64,000 bases of DNA, taken from DAITQM01 sp036832975. GTDB taxonomy: Bacteria > Pseudomonadota > Gammaproteobacteria > Xanthomonadales > Wenzhouxiangellaceae. The notes beneath the pieces are model-generated. The model made no database searches and was not told the DNA's origin. It worked only from the letters and a program-made list of their open reading frames with translations. The translations under genes were made by a program, and so were the position numbers. Positions 42,771-52,007 of this stretch are shown in pieces (within the stretch, counting starts at the first letter, position 1; each line of letters opens with the position of its first letter). The DNA is taken from positions 1 to 64,000 of the forward strand of contig DAITQM010000012.1 of assembly GCA_036832975.1 (NCBI GenBank). The letters run 5' to 3'.

Positions 42771-43934
42771 TCAAGTGTCGAGCGCCGACTGCCGGAACCA
42801 TTTGGTGGCGATCCATTTTTCGCCGTGTTTGACCGGCAGGCTGGCGTGCAGGGTGCGGGGCTCGGGCCGGCCGGTGGCATCGACGTTGCTGAACATCAAA
42901 AGCCGGCCGCGGCGCGGCGCGATGGTGATTTGCAGTTCCGGGAAGTGCGTCTCGCCACCGGCTTGGACATCGCAAAGATAGACGAACGCCGTCCAGATCC
43001 GCTGACCGCCGCGCCGCTGTTGCGCCGCTTCGTCGCCGCTGCCCGGCGCAAAGAAATCGTGGTGCGGGCGGTATTCACCGCCCGGCGGATAGCGGATGAT
43101 CGTGAAGGGTTCGGCATTCGACGCCGGCTGGCCGGCGGCCGCTGCCAAGCGCTGTTCGAGTAGCAGAAAGTGCAAATCGCGACGCTCGGCGCTGATCACC
43201 GCATCGTCGCTGGTGCGAACCTCGAGTACGCGCGGCCCGCCGGAGTCCGGGTCGCCGACGCGGCTGCGTTGCAGCAGGGGTTCGGCGAGATGCATCAGGT
43301 GGGCGCATTCGTCGGTATCGATGAAATCGTCAATGGTGAGCACCTCGGGGGCAGGGCAATGCGTGACGGGCTCGGCTAAGACCGTCGCCGGCCAGTCCGG
43401 CAAAGACAGGTCGGCGGCCGGCGCGGCCAGTTCCCGGGTCAGGGCTTCGGCGGCCCGGGGATCGGCCGCTTTGAGCAAACCCGGCCGGGCGGCGAGGTAT
43501 TCGAGCGCCGCGAAATACTGCTCGCGTCCCGCAAGTCCGAGCCAGAAAGCGCCCGCGGCGCGGCCGGCGGGGTGGTTGTCGTCGGCAGCCAGACGGCGGC
43601 CGAGCGGATAAAAGGCCAGCGTATCGCCGGCCAGCGCGGCGCGCGCCAGAGCGTTCAGACAGCGGTCGAGATCGTTCAGCCGCGCCCATAAAAGACCCGC
43701 CGCGTACAGGGCGTGCGGGTAGCCGGCCGCAATGGCTGCATTCAGCCAGCCAAGAGCCGCCGTGTCATCCTGCGCGTCGCTCAGCGCCAGCCAGGCGAGG
43801 TGATAGGCCGCCGGGCCGAAACCCTGGTCGGCACAGGCGCGAAGTTCGGCCAAACCGGCGGCGCGCTGTGCGGCATCGTCGAGCAGCGGCAGCGCCGCGA
43901 GGTAGCGTGCTTCGGCGGTGGACCCGCGGGTCAT
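42771..43934 (-). CDS. 2-oxoglutarate/Fe(II) oxygenase with Sel1-like repeats (prolyl 4-hydroxylase type)
   Basis: A 387-residue protein. The N-terminal half (about 10-160) has Ala-rich helical units typical of Sel1/TPR repeats (FGPAAYHLAWLALSDAQDD). The C-terminal half is a prolyl-4-hydroxylase-like double-stranded beta-helix. The iron ligands are the HxD in PHHDFFAPG and the late His in LHASLPVKHGEKW; GGETHFPEL lies between them. It would hydroxylate a protein or peptide side chain. The gene starts 12 bp after the M20 peptidase stop, so they form an operon. Confidence 0.88.
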   Translation of the reverse strand: MTRGSTAEARYLAALPLLDDAAQRAAGLAELRACADQGFGPAAYHLAWLALSDAQDDTAALGWLNAAIAAGYPHALYAAGLLWARLNDLDRCLNALARAALAGDTLAFYPLGRRLAADDNHPAGRAAGAFWLGLAGREQYFAALEYLAARPGLLKAADPRAAEALTRELAAPAADLSLPDWPATVLAEPVTHCPAPEVLTIDDFIDTDECAHLMHLAEPLLQRSRVGDPDSGGPRVLEVRTSDDAVISAERRDLHFLLLEQRLAAAAGQPASNAEPFTIIRYPPGGEYRPHHDFFAPGSGDEAAQQRRGGQRIWTAFVYLCDVQAGGETHFPELQITIAPRRGRLLMFSNVDATGRPEPRTLHASLPVKHGEKWIATKWFRQSALDT

Positions 43935-43946
43935 GGGCCGGTTGTT

Positions 43947-45356
43947 TCAACCCTGCCGGTGGTGCTCGGCCAGCACGCGCGCGACACAGGCGGTCAGCTT
44001 GCGGGTGAATGGAATGTGCAGAAACTCGTTTGGCCCGTGGGCGTTGGATTGGGGTCCGAGCACGCCGGTGATCATGAACTGCGCGGCGGGGAAACGCTCG
44101 CCGAGCATGGCCATGAAGGGAATCGTGCCACCCTCGCCCATGTACATGCAGCTTTGGCCGTAGACCGCCTGTGACGCCGCTTCGAGGGCGCGCTCGAGCC
44201 ACGGTGCCACCTCCGGCGCGTTCCACCCGGTCGCCGCCTGATCGGTGCTGAATTCGACCCGGGCGCCATAGGGTGGATCGGCCTCCAGCAAGGTTTTCAA
44301 CGCCTGCGTCGCGGCCTCGCCGTCGACCGTCGGCGGCAGGCGCAGCGACAGCTTCAACGAGGTCTCGGGGCGCAATACATTGCCGGCGTCGGCGAGCGCC
44401 GGCAGGCCGCCGGCCCCGGTCACCGACAAGGCCGGCCGCCAGTTACGGGTCAGAAGGCGTTCCAGATTGTCGTCCCCCATCGGCTGGGCGTTGCCCACAA
44501 ACGGGTAGGCGCTATGGACCTCATCGCCGAGCCGGGCGGCGACCGCCGCCAGTTGTTCCCGGCGCTGAGCCGGAATATCGACGTGGAATTCCGGCGGCAG
44601 GATCGCTCCGCTCGCCACCTCTTCGAGGCGGTCGAGCAGCAGCCGGGCGATTCTGAAACTCGACGGGACGATGCCGCTGGCATAACCGGAGTGGACGCCC
44701 TCACGTAGGATTTCGACGGTCAACGTCCCGGCCGCCATGCCGCGCAGCGACGTCGTGATCCACAACTGCTGGTAATTGCCGGCCCCCGAATCCAGGCAGA
44801 CGACCAGCGATGGCGAGCCGATGCGCGGGGCGAGGTGTTCGATGTAGTGCGGCAGGTCGTAGCTGCCCGATTCCTCGCAGGCCTCGATCAGCACCACGCA
44901 ACGGGCGTGCGGCAGGTGTTGTTGCTGAAGAGAGCGGATCGCGGCCAGCGAAGCGAACGCCGCATAGCCGTCGTCGGCGCCGCCGCGGCCGTACAGCTTG
45001 TCGTCCCGGATCACCGGCTGCCACGGCCCGAGGCCCTCGGCCCAGCCGCTCATCTCCGGCTGCTTGTCGAGGTGGCCATAGAGCAGCACCGTGTCGTCAC
45101 CGCTGCCGGGAATCTCCATGTAAATCAAAGGCGTTTTGCCGGGCAGCCGAACCACCTCGACTGTCAAATTGTCGATCGGCTGGCGCCGGCACCAGCCGGC
45201 GATCAGCTCGACGGCGTCGTCCATGTAACCGTGGCGCGCCCAGTCGGGATCGAAATGCGGGGATTTATTGGGAATTTTGATGTATTCGACCAGGCGCGGC
45301 ACGATATCGTTGTCCCACATTTCATCGATCAGCCTCTCGCCGGTGGTGAAATCCAT
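43947..45356 (-). CDS. M20-family metallopeptidase (dipeptidase)
   Basis: A 469-residue cytosolic di-zinc peptidase. Visible motifs: LYGHLDKQPE (His ligand and nearby Asp), GRGGADDGYA (bridging Asp) and EACEESGS (catalytic Glu pair), then a dimerisation insert. Closest in layout to carnosinase/CNDP-like dipeptidases. It is the first gene of a two-gene operon with the oxygenase and lies next to the polyamine cluster, so it might process gamma-glutamyl or dipeptide intermediates; this is inference. Confidence 0.9.
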   Translation of the reverse strand: MDFTTGERLIDEMWDNDIVPRLVEYIKIPNKSPHFDPDWARHGYMDDAVELIAGWCRRQPIDNLTVEVVRLPGKTPLIYMEIPGSGDDTVLLYGHLDKQPEMSGWAEGLGPWQPVIRDDKLYGRGGADDGYAAFASLAAIRSLQQQHLPHARCVVLIEACEESGSYDLPHYIEHLAPRIGSPSLVVCLDSGAGNYQQLWITTSLRGMAAGTLTVEILREGVHSGYASGIVPSSFRIARLLLDRLEEVASGAILPPEFHVDIPAQRREQLAAVAARLGDEVHSAYPFVGNAQPMGDDNLERLLTRNWRPALSVTGAGGLPALADAGNVLRPETSLKLSLRLPPTVDGEAATQALKTLLEADPPYGARVEFSTDQAATGWNAPEVAPWLERALEAASQAVYGQSCMYMGEGGTIPFMAMLGERFPAAQFMITGVLGPQSNAHGPNEFLHIPFTRKLTACVARVLAEHHRQG

Positions 45357-45461
45357 GGTGTTCTCCGAGTGATGAGCGTAAAGATGCGATTATCGCAAAT
45401 CGGGCTGCCCGTCACTGGCCCTGGGTGATGGATGATGCCGGCCTTGACGGGAACGACAACC

Positions 45462-46775
45462 CTACAACCTATCGCGCAGCCGGTACCAGGCCATGGCCAT
45501 GACCAGGGCCGGGGTGCGCAGCCAGCGGCCGCCGGGAAAGGGGTGGTGCGGGATGCGGCAATACCAGTCGAAGCGGTCGCTTCGGCCGTCGATTTTTTCG
45601 GCGATGAGTTTGCCGGCGAGCCCGGCGAGCGCCATGCCGTGCCCGGAAAAGCCTTGCAAGTAATGGATGTTGTCGGCGAGGTGGCCGAAGTGCGGGGCGC
45701 GGTTCATCGTGATATCGACATACCCGCCCCAAGTCGAAATGATCTCGGTGCCGGCCAGTTGCGGGAAGACGGCGGTCATCCGGCGCCTGAGCTGGGCGGT
45801 GAGCAGCGGCGGTTGCAACGTCGAGTAGCTGACCCGCCCGCCGAACAACAGGTGTCGGCCGCGGGCCAGACGGAAGTAATCGAGCACGAATTGTGTGTCG
45901 GAGACCGCGGTGCGCGACGGAATCAGGCTGGCCGCGAGGGCTGGGTCGAGGGCTTCGGTGGCGCCGATATAGGTGCCGACCGGCATGATGTAACGGCGGA
46001 TCTTCGGCACCAGACGGTCGAGCCCGGTGTTGCCGCAAAAGACGACCCGCTCGGCGCGCAGGCAGCCGGCCGCGGTTTCCAGCACGATCCGTTCGCCGTC
46101 GCGGCGCCAGCGCTCGACGCGGCTTTGTTCGTACAGCCCGGCGCCGGCATTGGCGGCGGCGCGGGCCACACCGAGGGTGTATTGCAGCGGGTGGAGGTGC
46201 AGGCTCCGGCGGTCGAGCAGGCCGGCGAGATAGCGCGGGCTGTCGAGCGCGGCGCGCAGTTCGTCGCCGGCGAGCCATTCGAGGTCGACGCCGTAGCGCT
46301 GCTGAAGGTGCCGGTGCTGGGCGCGCAGTTCGGCGACTTGCCTGGGTTTGATTGCGACGTGCAAGGCGCCGTCACCGACGTCGCAAACAATATGCTCATC
46401 GGCAATCAGGGCGCGGGCCAGGTCGAGGGCCTCGATCGACCATTCGAAGTAGCATCGCGCCGCCTCGGCGCCGCAGAGTTTTTCCAAGCGCCCGATATCG
46501 CAGGCGTAGCCAAAGAGCAATTGCCCGCCGCTACGCCCCGAAGCGGCCCACCCGGTGCGGACCGCTTCCAGCACCACCACCTCGTGCCCCAGCCGAGCAA
46601 GGTGCAGAGCGGCCGACAGACCAGCCAGCCCGGCGCCGACGATGGCGATCTCGCATTGCCGCTCGCCGCTCAGGACCGGCCGCGGCGGGGGCAGGTCGGC
46701 GGTGGCGGTGTACCAGTTGGCGTCATAACCGGTCGGGTTGCCGTGGCCACCGGCGGCGGTTGGGTCAAAGCGCAT
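45462..46775 (-). CDS. puuB: FAD-dependent gamma-glutamylputrescine oxidoreductase-like (PuuB)
   Basis: A 437-residue DAO-family flavoprotein. The FAD motif AIVGAGLAGLSAALHLARLG is followed by GWAASGRSGGQLLFGYACD, typical of PuuB/OrdL proteins; the C-terminus has GFSGHGMALAGLAGKL. It oxidises gamma-glutamyl-putrescine to the aldehyde. The ATG at 46775 gives the expected NPTGYDANWYTATA leader and has GGGAGA upstream. It is divergent from puuA across 83 bp. Confidence 0.87.
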   Translation of the reverse strand: MRFDPTAAGGHGNPTGYDANWYTATADLPPPRPVLSGERQCEIAIVGAGLAGLSAALHLARLGHEVVVLEAVRTGWAASGRSGGQLLFGYACDIGRLEKLCGAEAARCYFEWSIEALDLARALIADEHIVCDVGDGALHVAIKPRQVAELRAQHRHLQQRYGVDLEWLAGDELRAALDSPRYLAGLLDRRSLHLHPLQYTLGVARAAANAGAGLYEQSRVERWRRDGERIVLETAAGCLRAERVVFCGNTGLDRLVPKIRRYIMPVGTYIGATEALDPALAASLIPSRTAVSDTQFVLDYFRLARGRHLLFGGRVSYSTLQPPLLTAQLRRRMTAVFPQLAGTEIISTWGGYVDITMNRAPHFGHLADNIHYLQGFSGHGMALAGLAGKLIAEKIDGRSDRFDWYCRIPHHPFPGGRWLRTPALVMAMAWYRLRDRL

Positions 46776-46858
46776 CGGTTGCTTTCTCCCGGCGTCTCTG
46801 CTACTGTCGAATAAATTAAACACTGCGCAGTATAGGCTGCGGTCCAACGGTTTGCACC
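46776..46858. promoter_or_regulatory. Divergent promoter region puuB / puuA
   Basis: An 83-bp gap between divergent genes. It contains an AT-rich core near 46810-46822 (ATAAATTAAACAC) and TATAGG near 46832. The promoters of both genes must lie here, but no operator could be assigned with confidence. Confidence 0.4.
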
Positions 46859-48202
46859 GTGAATTTCTCAGAACTCAACGATTGGCTGAAAGCTAACTCC
46901 ATCACCGAAATCGAATGCCTGGTACCCGACCTGGCCGGCGTCGCGCGCGGCAAGATCATGCCGGCCAGCAAGTACGCGCGCGACGAGTCGATCCGCCTGC
47001 CCGAGGGGATTTTCGCCCAGACGGTGACCGGGTCGTGGCCGGAGGACGAAGGCGAGCTGATCAACCCGGCGGAAATCGACATGGTGGTCGCACCCGACCC
47101 GAAGACCGTGCGCTTTGTTCCCTGGGCCCACGAGCCGACGGCGCAGATCATCCACGATTGTTATTACCAGGACGACACGCCGGTGCCGCTGGCTCCGCGC
47201 AATCTGCTCAAGCATGTACTGGAACTGTACCGCGCCGAAGGCTGGCAGCCGGTGATCGCCCCGGAAGTCGAGTTTTTCATCACCCAGGTCAACAAGGATC
47301 CGGATTATCCGCTGCAGCCGCCAGTCGGGCGCAGCGGGCGGCCGGAGACGGCGCGCAAATCTTATGGCGTCGACGCGGTCAACGAGTTCGACCCGATGTT
47401 CGAGGAGATGTACGATTTCTGCGAAGCGCAGCGCCTGTGGATCGAAACCCTGATCCACGAGGAAGGGGCGGCGCAGATGGAGATCAACTTCCAGCACGGC
47501 GACGCGCTGGAACTCGCCGACCAGGTGTTTCTGTTCAAGCGCACCATGCGCGAAGTGGCGATCCGCCACGATGGCTACGCCACGTTCATGGCCAAGCCGA
47601 TGGCCAACGAGCCGGGCAGTGCGATGCACGTTCACCAAAGCATCAATGACATTGCCGGCAGCCGCAACATCTTCACGCTCGGCGACGGCGGCGAATCGCC
47701 GCTGTTCAGGCATTTCATCGGCGGCCAGCAGCGCTACATGATCGCCGCGATGCCGTTTTTCGCCCCCAACGTCAATTCCTACCGCCGGCTGATCCGCGGT
47801 TACTCGGCGCCGATCAATTCGCACTGGGGCTACGATAACCGTACCGTCGGCTTGCGCGTGCCGATGTCGCCGCCGGAAGCCCGGCGCGTCGAACACCGGA
47901 TGTGCGGCGCCGACGTCAATCCGTACATTGCGATCGCGGTGATGCTGGCCTGCGGTTACCTCGGGATCAAGCAGCAGCTCGAACCGCGCGAACCGGTGAG
48001 CGGCAGTGCTCACGTCCTGCGTCACGAGTTGCCCAAGACGATCGAGGAGGGCCTGCGTTATCTGAATGAGTGCAGCGAACTCAGCGCTCTGCTCGGCAGC
48101 CGTTTTGTTGCGACTTACAGCGCCGTCAAAACCGCCGAAGCCGAAGAGTTCCAGCACGTTATCAGCTCGTGGGAGCGGGAGTATCTGTTGCTCAATGTCT
48201 GA
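46859..48202 (+). CDS. puuA: Glutamine synthetase-family gamma-glutamylpolyamine synthetase (PuuA/SpuI-like)
   Basis: A 447-residue ligase of the glutamine synthetase superfamily. EVEFFI and QMEINFQHGDALELAD carry the metal ligands, AMHVHQSI the catalytic His region, and NSHWGYDNRTVGLRVP the ATP/substrate loop. The gene lies next to puuB, an aminotransferase and a polyamine transporter. This points to gamma-glutamylation of putrescine or a related polyamine rather than ammonia assimilation. GTG start at 46859. The end overlaps the next gene by 8 bp. Confidence 0.9.
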   Translation: MNFSELNDWLKANSITEIECLVPDLAGVARGKIMPASKYARDESIRLPEGIFAQTVTGSWPEDEGELINPAEIDMVVAPDPKTVRFVPWAHEPTAQIIHDCYYQDDTPVPLAPRNLLKHVLELYRAEGWQPVIAPEVEFFITQVNKDPDYPLQPPVGRSGRPETARKSYGVDAVNEFDPMFEEMYDFCEAQRLWIETLIHEEGAAQMEINFQHGDALELADQVFLFKRTMREVAIRHDGYATFMAKPMANEPGSAMHVHQSINDIAGSRNIFTLGDGGESPLFRHFIGGQQRYMIAAMPFFAPNVNSYRRLIRGYSAPINSHWGYDNRTVGLRVPMSPPEARRVEHRMCGADVNPYIAIAVMLACGYLGIKQQLEPREPVSGSAHVLRHELPKTIEEGLRYLNECSELSALLGSRFVATYSAVKTAEAEEFQHVISSWEREYLLLNV

Positions 48203-49613
48203 TCCGATCGCCTCAATCGCCGCCCTGGACGATCAAGACGACGCGTTGATCCCGCGCCACGCGACCGGTGAGTGGCAGGCGCTGGACGCGGCGCACCATT
48301 TTCATCCGTTCACCGACACCGCCGACCTCAACCGCCGCGGCACGCGCATCTTCGAACGCGCCGCCGGCGTGTACATCTACACCACCGACGGACAGAAAAT
48401 TCTCGACGGCATGTCCGGCCTGTGGTGCGTCAACGTCGGCTACGGGCGCGAGGAACTGGTTGCCGCCGCCGCGGCGCAGATGCGTCGCCTGCCGTTTTAC
48501 AACTCCTTTTTCCAGTGTACGCACCCGCCGGCGATCGAGCTTTCGCGGCGGCTCGCCGAAATCGCTCCACCGCACGTCAATCACGTGTTTTTTGCCGGTT
48601 CCGGTTCGGAGGCGAACGATACCGTGGTGCGCGCCGTGCGCCATTACTGGGCGTCGCTCGGCCAACCGCAACGCCAGGTGATCGTCGCGCGGCGCAACGC
48701 CTACCACGGCAGCACAATGGCCGGCGCCAGCCTGGGCGGCATGGCGCCGATGCATGCCCAAGGCGGCCTGCCGATTCCCGGCATCGTCCATATCGAACAG
48801 CCGTACTGGTTCGGCGTCGGCCGCCACCACTATCCGGATCCCGAAGCATTCGGCCGCGCGGCGGCGGAATGGCTGCGCGAGAAAATCCTCGAACTCGGTC
48901 CCGAAACCGTCGCGGCGTTTATCGGCGAGCCGGTGCAAGGCGCCGGCGGGGTGATCATCCCGCCCGCGACTTACTGGCCCCGGATCCAGCAGATCTGCGA
49001 CGAGTTCGGTATTTTGCTGGTCGTCGATGAGGTCATTTGCGGCTTCGGCCGGCTCGGCCGCTGGTTCGGCAGCGAGCATTACGGCCTAAAGCCCGACCTG
49101 ATGCCGATCGCCAAGGGCATGACCTCCGGTTACCTGCCGATGGGCGGCGTGCTGGTCAGCGACCGCGTCGCCGAGGTGCTGATCGAGCGCGGTGGCGAGT
49201 TCCACCACGGCTTCACGTATTCGGCGCATCCGGCGTCGTGCGCCGTGGCGCTCGCCAATCTGCGCTTGTTAGAGGAGGAAAAGCTGATCGCGCGGGTCGG
49301 CGAGATCGCGCCATACTACCGAGAGCGGTGGCTGGCGCTCGGCGCCCACCCGCTGGTCGGCGAGGCGCGGACCCTCGGTCTGGTCGGCGCCCTCGAACTC
49401 GTCGCCGACAAGAAAACGCTCACGCCATTCGAAAAAATCGGTGCCGCCGGGACGCGGTGCCGCGACGCGGCGATCAAAAACGGCCTGGTCATGCGCGCCG
49501 TGCGCGATACGATGATTACCGCGCCGCCGTTTATCGTATCGTATAACCAGATCGACGAACTGGCCGACAAAGCCTGGCAAAGCCTGGAGGATACCGCCCG
49601 GGCTTTGACGTAA
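48195..49613 (+). CDS. spuC: Class III aminotransferase, putrescine/polyamine:pyruvate type (SpuC-like)
   Basis: A 472-residue fold-type I PLP enzyme. Motifs: AGSGSEANDT for the phosphate, LVVDEVICGFGRLG with the cofactor Asp, and PIAKGMTSGYLPMGG with the PLP lysine. HHFHPFTDT at the N-terminus is typical of SpuC/putrescine-pyruvate transaminases. The ATG at 48195 lies inside the end of puuA (8-bp overlap); a longer frame upstream is a shadow of puuA. It transaminates polyamine-derived amines ahead of aldehyde oxidation. Confidence 0.88.
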   Translation: MSDPIASIAALDDQDDALIPRHATGEWQALDAAHHFHPFTDTADLNRRGTRIFERAAGVYIYTTDGQKILDGMSGLWCVNVGYGREELVAAAAAQMRRLPFYNSFFQCTHPPAIELSRRLAEIAPPHVNHVFFAGSGSEANDTVVRAVRHYWASLGQPQRQVIVARRNAYHGSTMAGASLGGMAPMHAQGGLPIPGIVHIEQPYWFGVGRHHYPDPEAFGRAAAEWLREKILELGPETVAAFIGEPVQGAGGVIIPPATYWPRIQQICDEFGILLVVDEVICGFGRLGRWFGSEHYGLKPDLMPIAKGMTSGYLPMGGVLVSDRVAEVLIERGGEFHHGFTYSAHPASCAVALANLRLLEEEKLIARVGEIAPYYRERWLALGAHPLVGEARTLGLVGALELVADKKTLTPFEKIGAAGTRCRDAAIKNGLVMRAVRDTMITAPPFIVSYNQIDELADKAWQSLEDTARALT

Positions 49614-49691
49614 TCCGAGGCTCCAAGGTCACCGGTGCCACCCGGGCGCCGCCGACGAGATGACGCACTGCAGTCAACATGGGAGGTTCAA

Positions 49692-50825
49692 ATGAAACGT
49701 AACAACGTACTTTCACTGATCGCCACGGCGCTGGCCGTGGTGCTCGCCGGCTGCCGGCAGCAGGCCGATGAGGCGCCGGTAACGGCCCCGGCCGCCGAGG
49801 ATCCGGTGGTCAACGTTTACAACTGGTCGGACTATATCGACGAGGAAATCCTCGCCGAGTTCGAGGCCGAAACCGGTATCCACGTCGTCTATGACGTGTT
49901 CGATTCCAACGAAGTGCTGGAAACCAAACTGCTCGCCGGCAGCTCGGGTTATGACGTGGTCGTGCCTTCGGCCAGTTTTCTGGCCCGCCAGATCCAAGCC
50001 GGTGTGTTCCAGCCGCTCGACCGCAGTAAGCTGCCGCACTGGGACAACCAGTGGGCGGTGATTATGGAGCGCGTCGCGGTTTACGACCCGGGCAATCAAC
50101 ACGCCGTCAATTACATGTGGGGCACGACCGGTATCGGCTACAACGCCGACATGATCGCCGAGCGGCTGCCCGAGGCACAGGTCGATTCGTGGGATCTGGT
50201 GTTCGCTCCCGAAACCGCCGCCCGCTTCGCCGACTGCGGCATCTACGTCCTCGACGCGGCGGACGAGATGATTCCGGCGGCGCTCAATTACATCGGCGAA
50301 AATCCTGACAGCCAAGATCCGGAGGTGTTGAACAAAGCGCGCGATGTGCTGCTCGCTATTCGGCCGTATATCCGCAAGTTCCATTCATCCGAGTACATCA
50401 ACGCCCTGGCCAATGGCGACATCTGCATCGCGGTCGGTTGGTCGGGCGACGTGATCCAGGCACGCGATCGCGCCGACGAGGCGGAAAACGGCGTGGTCAT
50501 CGAATACAGCATCCCGCAGGAGGGGGCGCTGATGTGGTTCGACATGCTGGCCGTACCGGCCGATGCCCCGCATCCGAACAACGCCCATGCCTTCATCGAC
50601 TACATCCTGCGCCCCGAGGTGATGGCCAAGGCGTCGAATTACGTCTATTACGCCAACGGCAACCTTGCCGCCCAGGAACTGCTCGACGAAGAAGTCATCG
50701 GCGATCCGACGATCTACCCGCCGCCTGAGGTGATGGCCCGGCTGTACACCACGCGGCCGTACCCGCCGGATGTCCAGCGCCTGGTCACACGTATCTGGAC
50801 CGACGTCAAGGCGGCAACAAACTAG
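49692..50825 (+). CDS. potF: Polyamine ABC transporter substrate-binding lipoprotein (PotF/SpuD-like)
   Basis: A 377-residue periplasmic binding protein. The signal ends in VVLAGC, a lipobox, so it is membrane-tethered. The mature part starts VVNVYNWSDYIDEEILAEFE, the hallmark of PotD/PotF proteins; YMWGTTGIGYN and VGWSGDVIQARDRA also fit the family. The ATG at 49692 has GGGAGG upstream. It leads potG-potH-potI and probably binds putrescine or spermidine. Confidence 0.94.
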   Translation: MKRNNVLSLIATALAVVLAGCRQQADEAPVTAPAAEDPVVNVYNWSDYIDEEILAEFEAETGIHVVYDVFDSNEVLETKLLAGSSGYDVVVPSASFLARQIQAGVFQPLDRSKLPHWDNQWAVIMERVAVYDPGNQHAVNYMWGTTGIGYNADMIAERLPEAQVDSWDLVFAPETAARFADCGIYVLDAADEMIPAALNYIGENPDSQDPEVLNKARDVLLAIRPYIRKFHSSEYINALANGDICIAVGWSGDVIQARDRADEAENGVVIEYSIPQEGALMWFDMLAVPADAPHPNNAHAFIDYILRPEVMAKASNYVYYANGNLAAQELLDEEVIGDPTIYPPPEVMARLYTTRPYPPDVQRLVTRIWTDVKAATN

Positions 50826-50842
50826 AACGGCGAAGCGCAGCG

Positions 50843-51994
50843 ATGAACGAAAAGTCGGCAAAAAAGCCGGCTGCCCCGAAAGCGCCGTGGACCGACCCGG
50901 CGCAAAAGCCGTTCGTGCAATTGATCGGCGTCAGTAAAAGCTACGGCGCAACCCAAGCGGTCAACGACGTTTCTCTGGATATTTACGAAGGCGAGTTCTT
51001 CGCCCTGCTCGGTCCTTCCGGGTGCGGCAAGACCACGTTGCTGCGCATGCTCGCCGGTTTCGAGGCGCCGAGCGCCGGCGCGATCCTGCTCGACGGCGAG
51101 AACATCATTGCCGTGCCGCCGTACCTCAGACCGGTCAACATGATGTTCCAGTCGTATGCCCTGTTCCCGCATCTGTCGGTCGAAGGGAACGTCGCGTTCG
51201 GTTTGAAGCAGGAGCGCCTCGGGCGCGACGAGATCCGCCGGCGGGTTTACGAAGTGCTCGATCTGGTGCAGCTTAATGGCTACGGCAAACGCAAACCGGA
51301 ACAGTTGTCCGGCGGCCAGCGGCAGCGCGTGGCGCTGGCCCGCTGCCTGGTCAAGCAGCCGAAGATCCTGCTGCTCGACGAACCGCTCGGCGCGCTCGAC
51401 AAGAAACTGCGCGAGCAAACCCAGTTCGAGTTGATGAACATCCAGGAGAAGCTCGGCATCACGTTTGTTGTCGTCACGCACGACCAGGAAGAAGCGATGA
51501 CGGTCGCCAGTCGCATTGCGGTGATGGACCACGGTCGGATCGCCCAAGTCGCAACGCCGGCCGAAATCTACGAAGCGCCGAATTCGCGCTACGTCGCCGA
51601 ATTCATCGGCGATGTCAACCTTTTCGAAGGCCGGGTCGCGGCGGTCAACGCTGAACACCTCGAAATCGGCACCGCCGATTTTCCGGCCTTGATCCGCTGC
51701 CGTAAGACCATCGCCGTGATGTCCAATAGCCGGGTGTGGATCGCGCTTAGGCCGGAAAAACTCAATATCTCGCGCGACCCTCCAGACGACCCAGCGGTCA
51801 ACTGTTTGAGCGGTGTAGTCTGGGATATCGCCTATCTCGGCAACTCGTTCGTTTATCACATACGGCTCGACAACGGCCGGACGATTACTTCGCTGCACGC
51901 CAACAAGGCGCGGACGCTGGAACACCAGATCACCTGGGAGGATCGGGTGTACCTCACCTGGCGCGAATCGTCGGCGGTGTTGCTGACGCAGTAA
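50843..51994 (+). CDS. potG: Polyamine ABC transporter ATP-binding protein
   Basis: A 383-residue ABC ATPase. Walker A is GPSGCGKTTLLRML, the signature LSGGQRQRVALARCL and Walker B ILLLDEPLGALDKKL. A C-terminal TOBE-type domain (about 300-383) is typical of spermidine/putrescine transporters. It sits 17 bp after potF and 13 bp before potH. Confidence 0.96.
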   Translation: MNEKSAKKPAAPKAPWTDPAQKPFVQLIGVSKSYGATQAVNDVSLDIYEGEFFALLGPSGCGKTTLLRMLAGFEAPSAGAILLDGENIIAVPPYLRPVNMMFQSYALFPHLSVEGNVAFGLKQERLGRDEIRRRVYEVLDLVQLNGYGKRKPEQLSGGQRQRVALARCLVKQPKILLLDEPLGALDKKLREQTQFELMNIQEKLGITFVVVTHDQEEAMTVASRIAVMDHGRIAQVATPAEIYEAPNSRYVAEFIGDVNLFEGRVAAVNAEHLEIGTADFPALIRCRKTIAVMSNSRVWIALRPEKLNISRDPPDDPAVNCLSGVVWDIAYLGNSFVYHIRLDNGRTITSLHANKARTLEHQITWEDRVYLTWRESSAVLLTQ

Positions 51995-52007
51995 GCGAGA
52001 GATTTCC

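Noticed and set aside
46868..48157. Minus-strand frame of 429 codons opposite puuA
   Set aside because: No motif; the plus strand encodes a complete glutamine-synthetase-family enzyme.
48066..48194. Earlier start for the SpuC-like aminotransferase
   Set aside because: It would overlap puuA by 137 bp with a Ser-rich non-homologous leader. The ATG at 48195 gives the family N-terminus.
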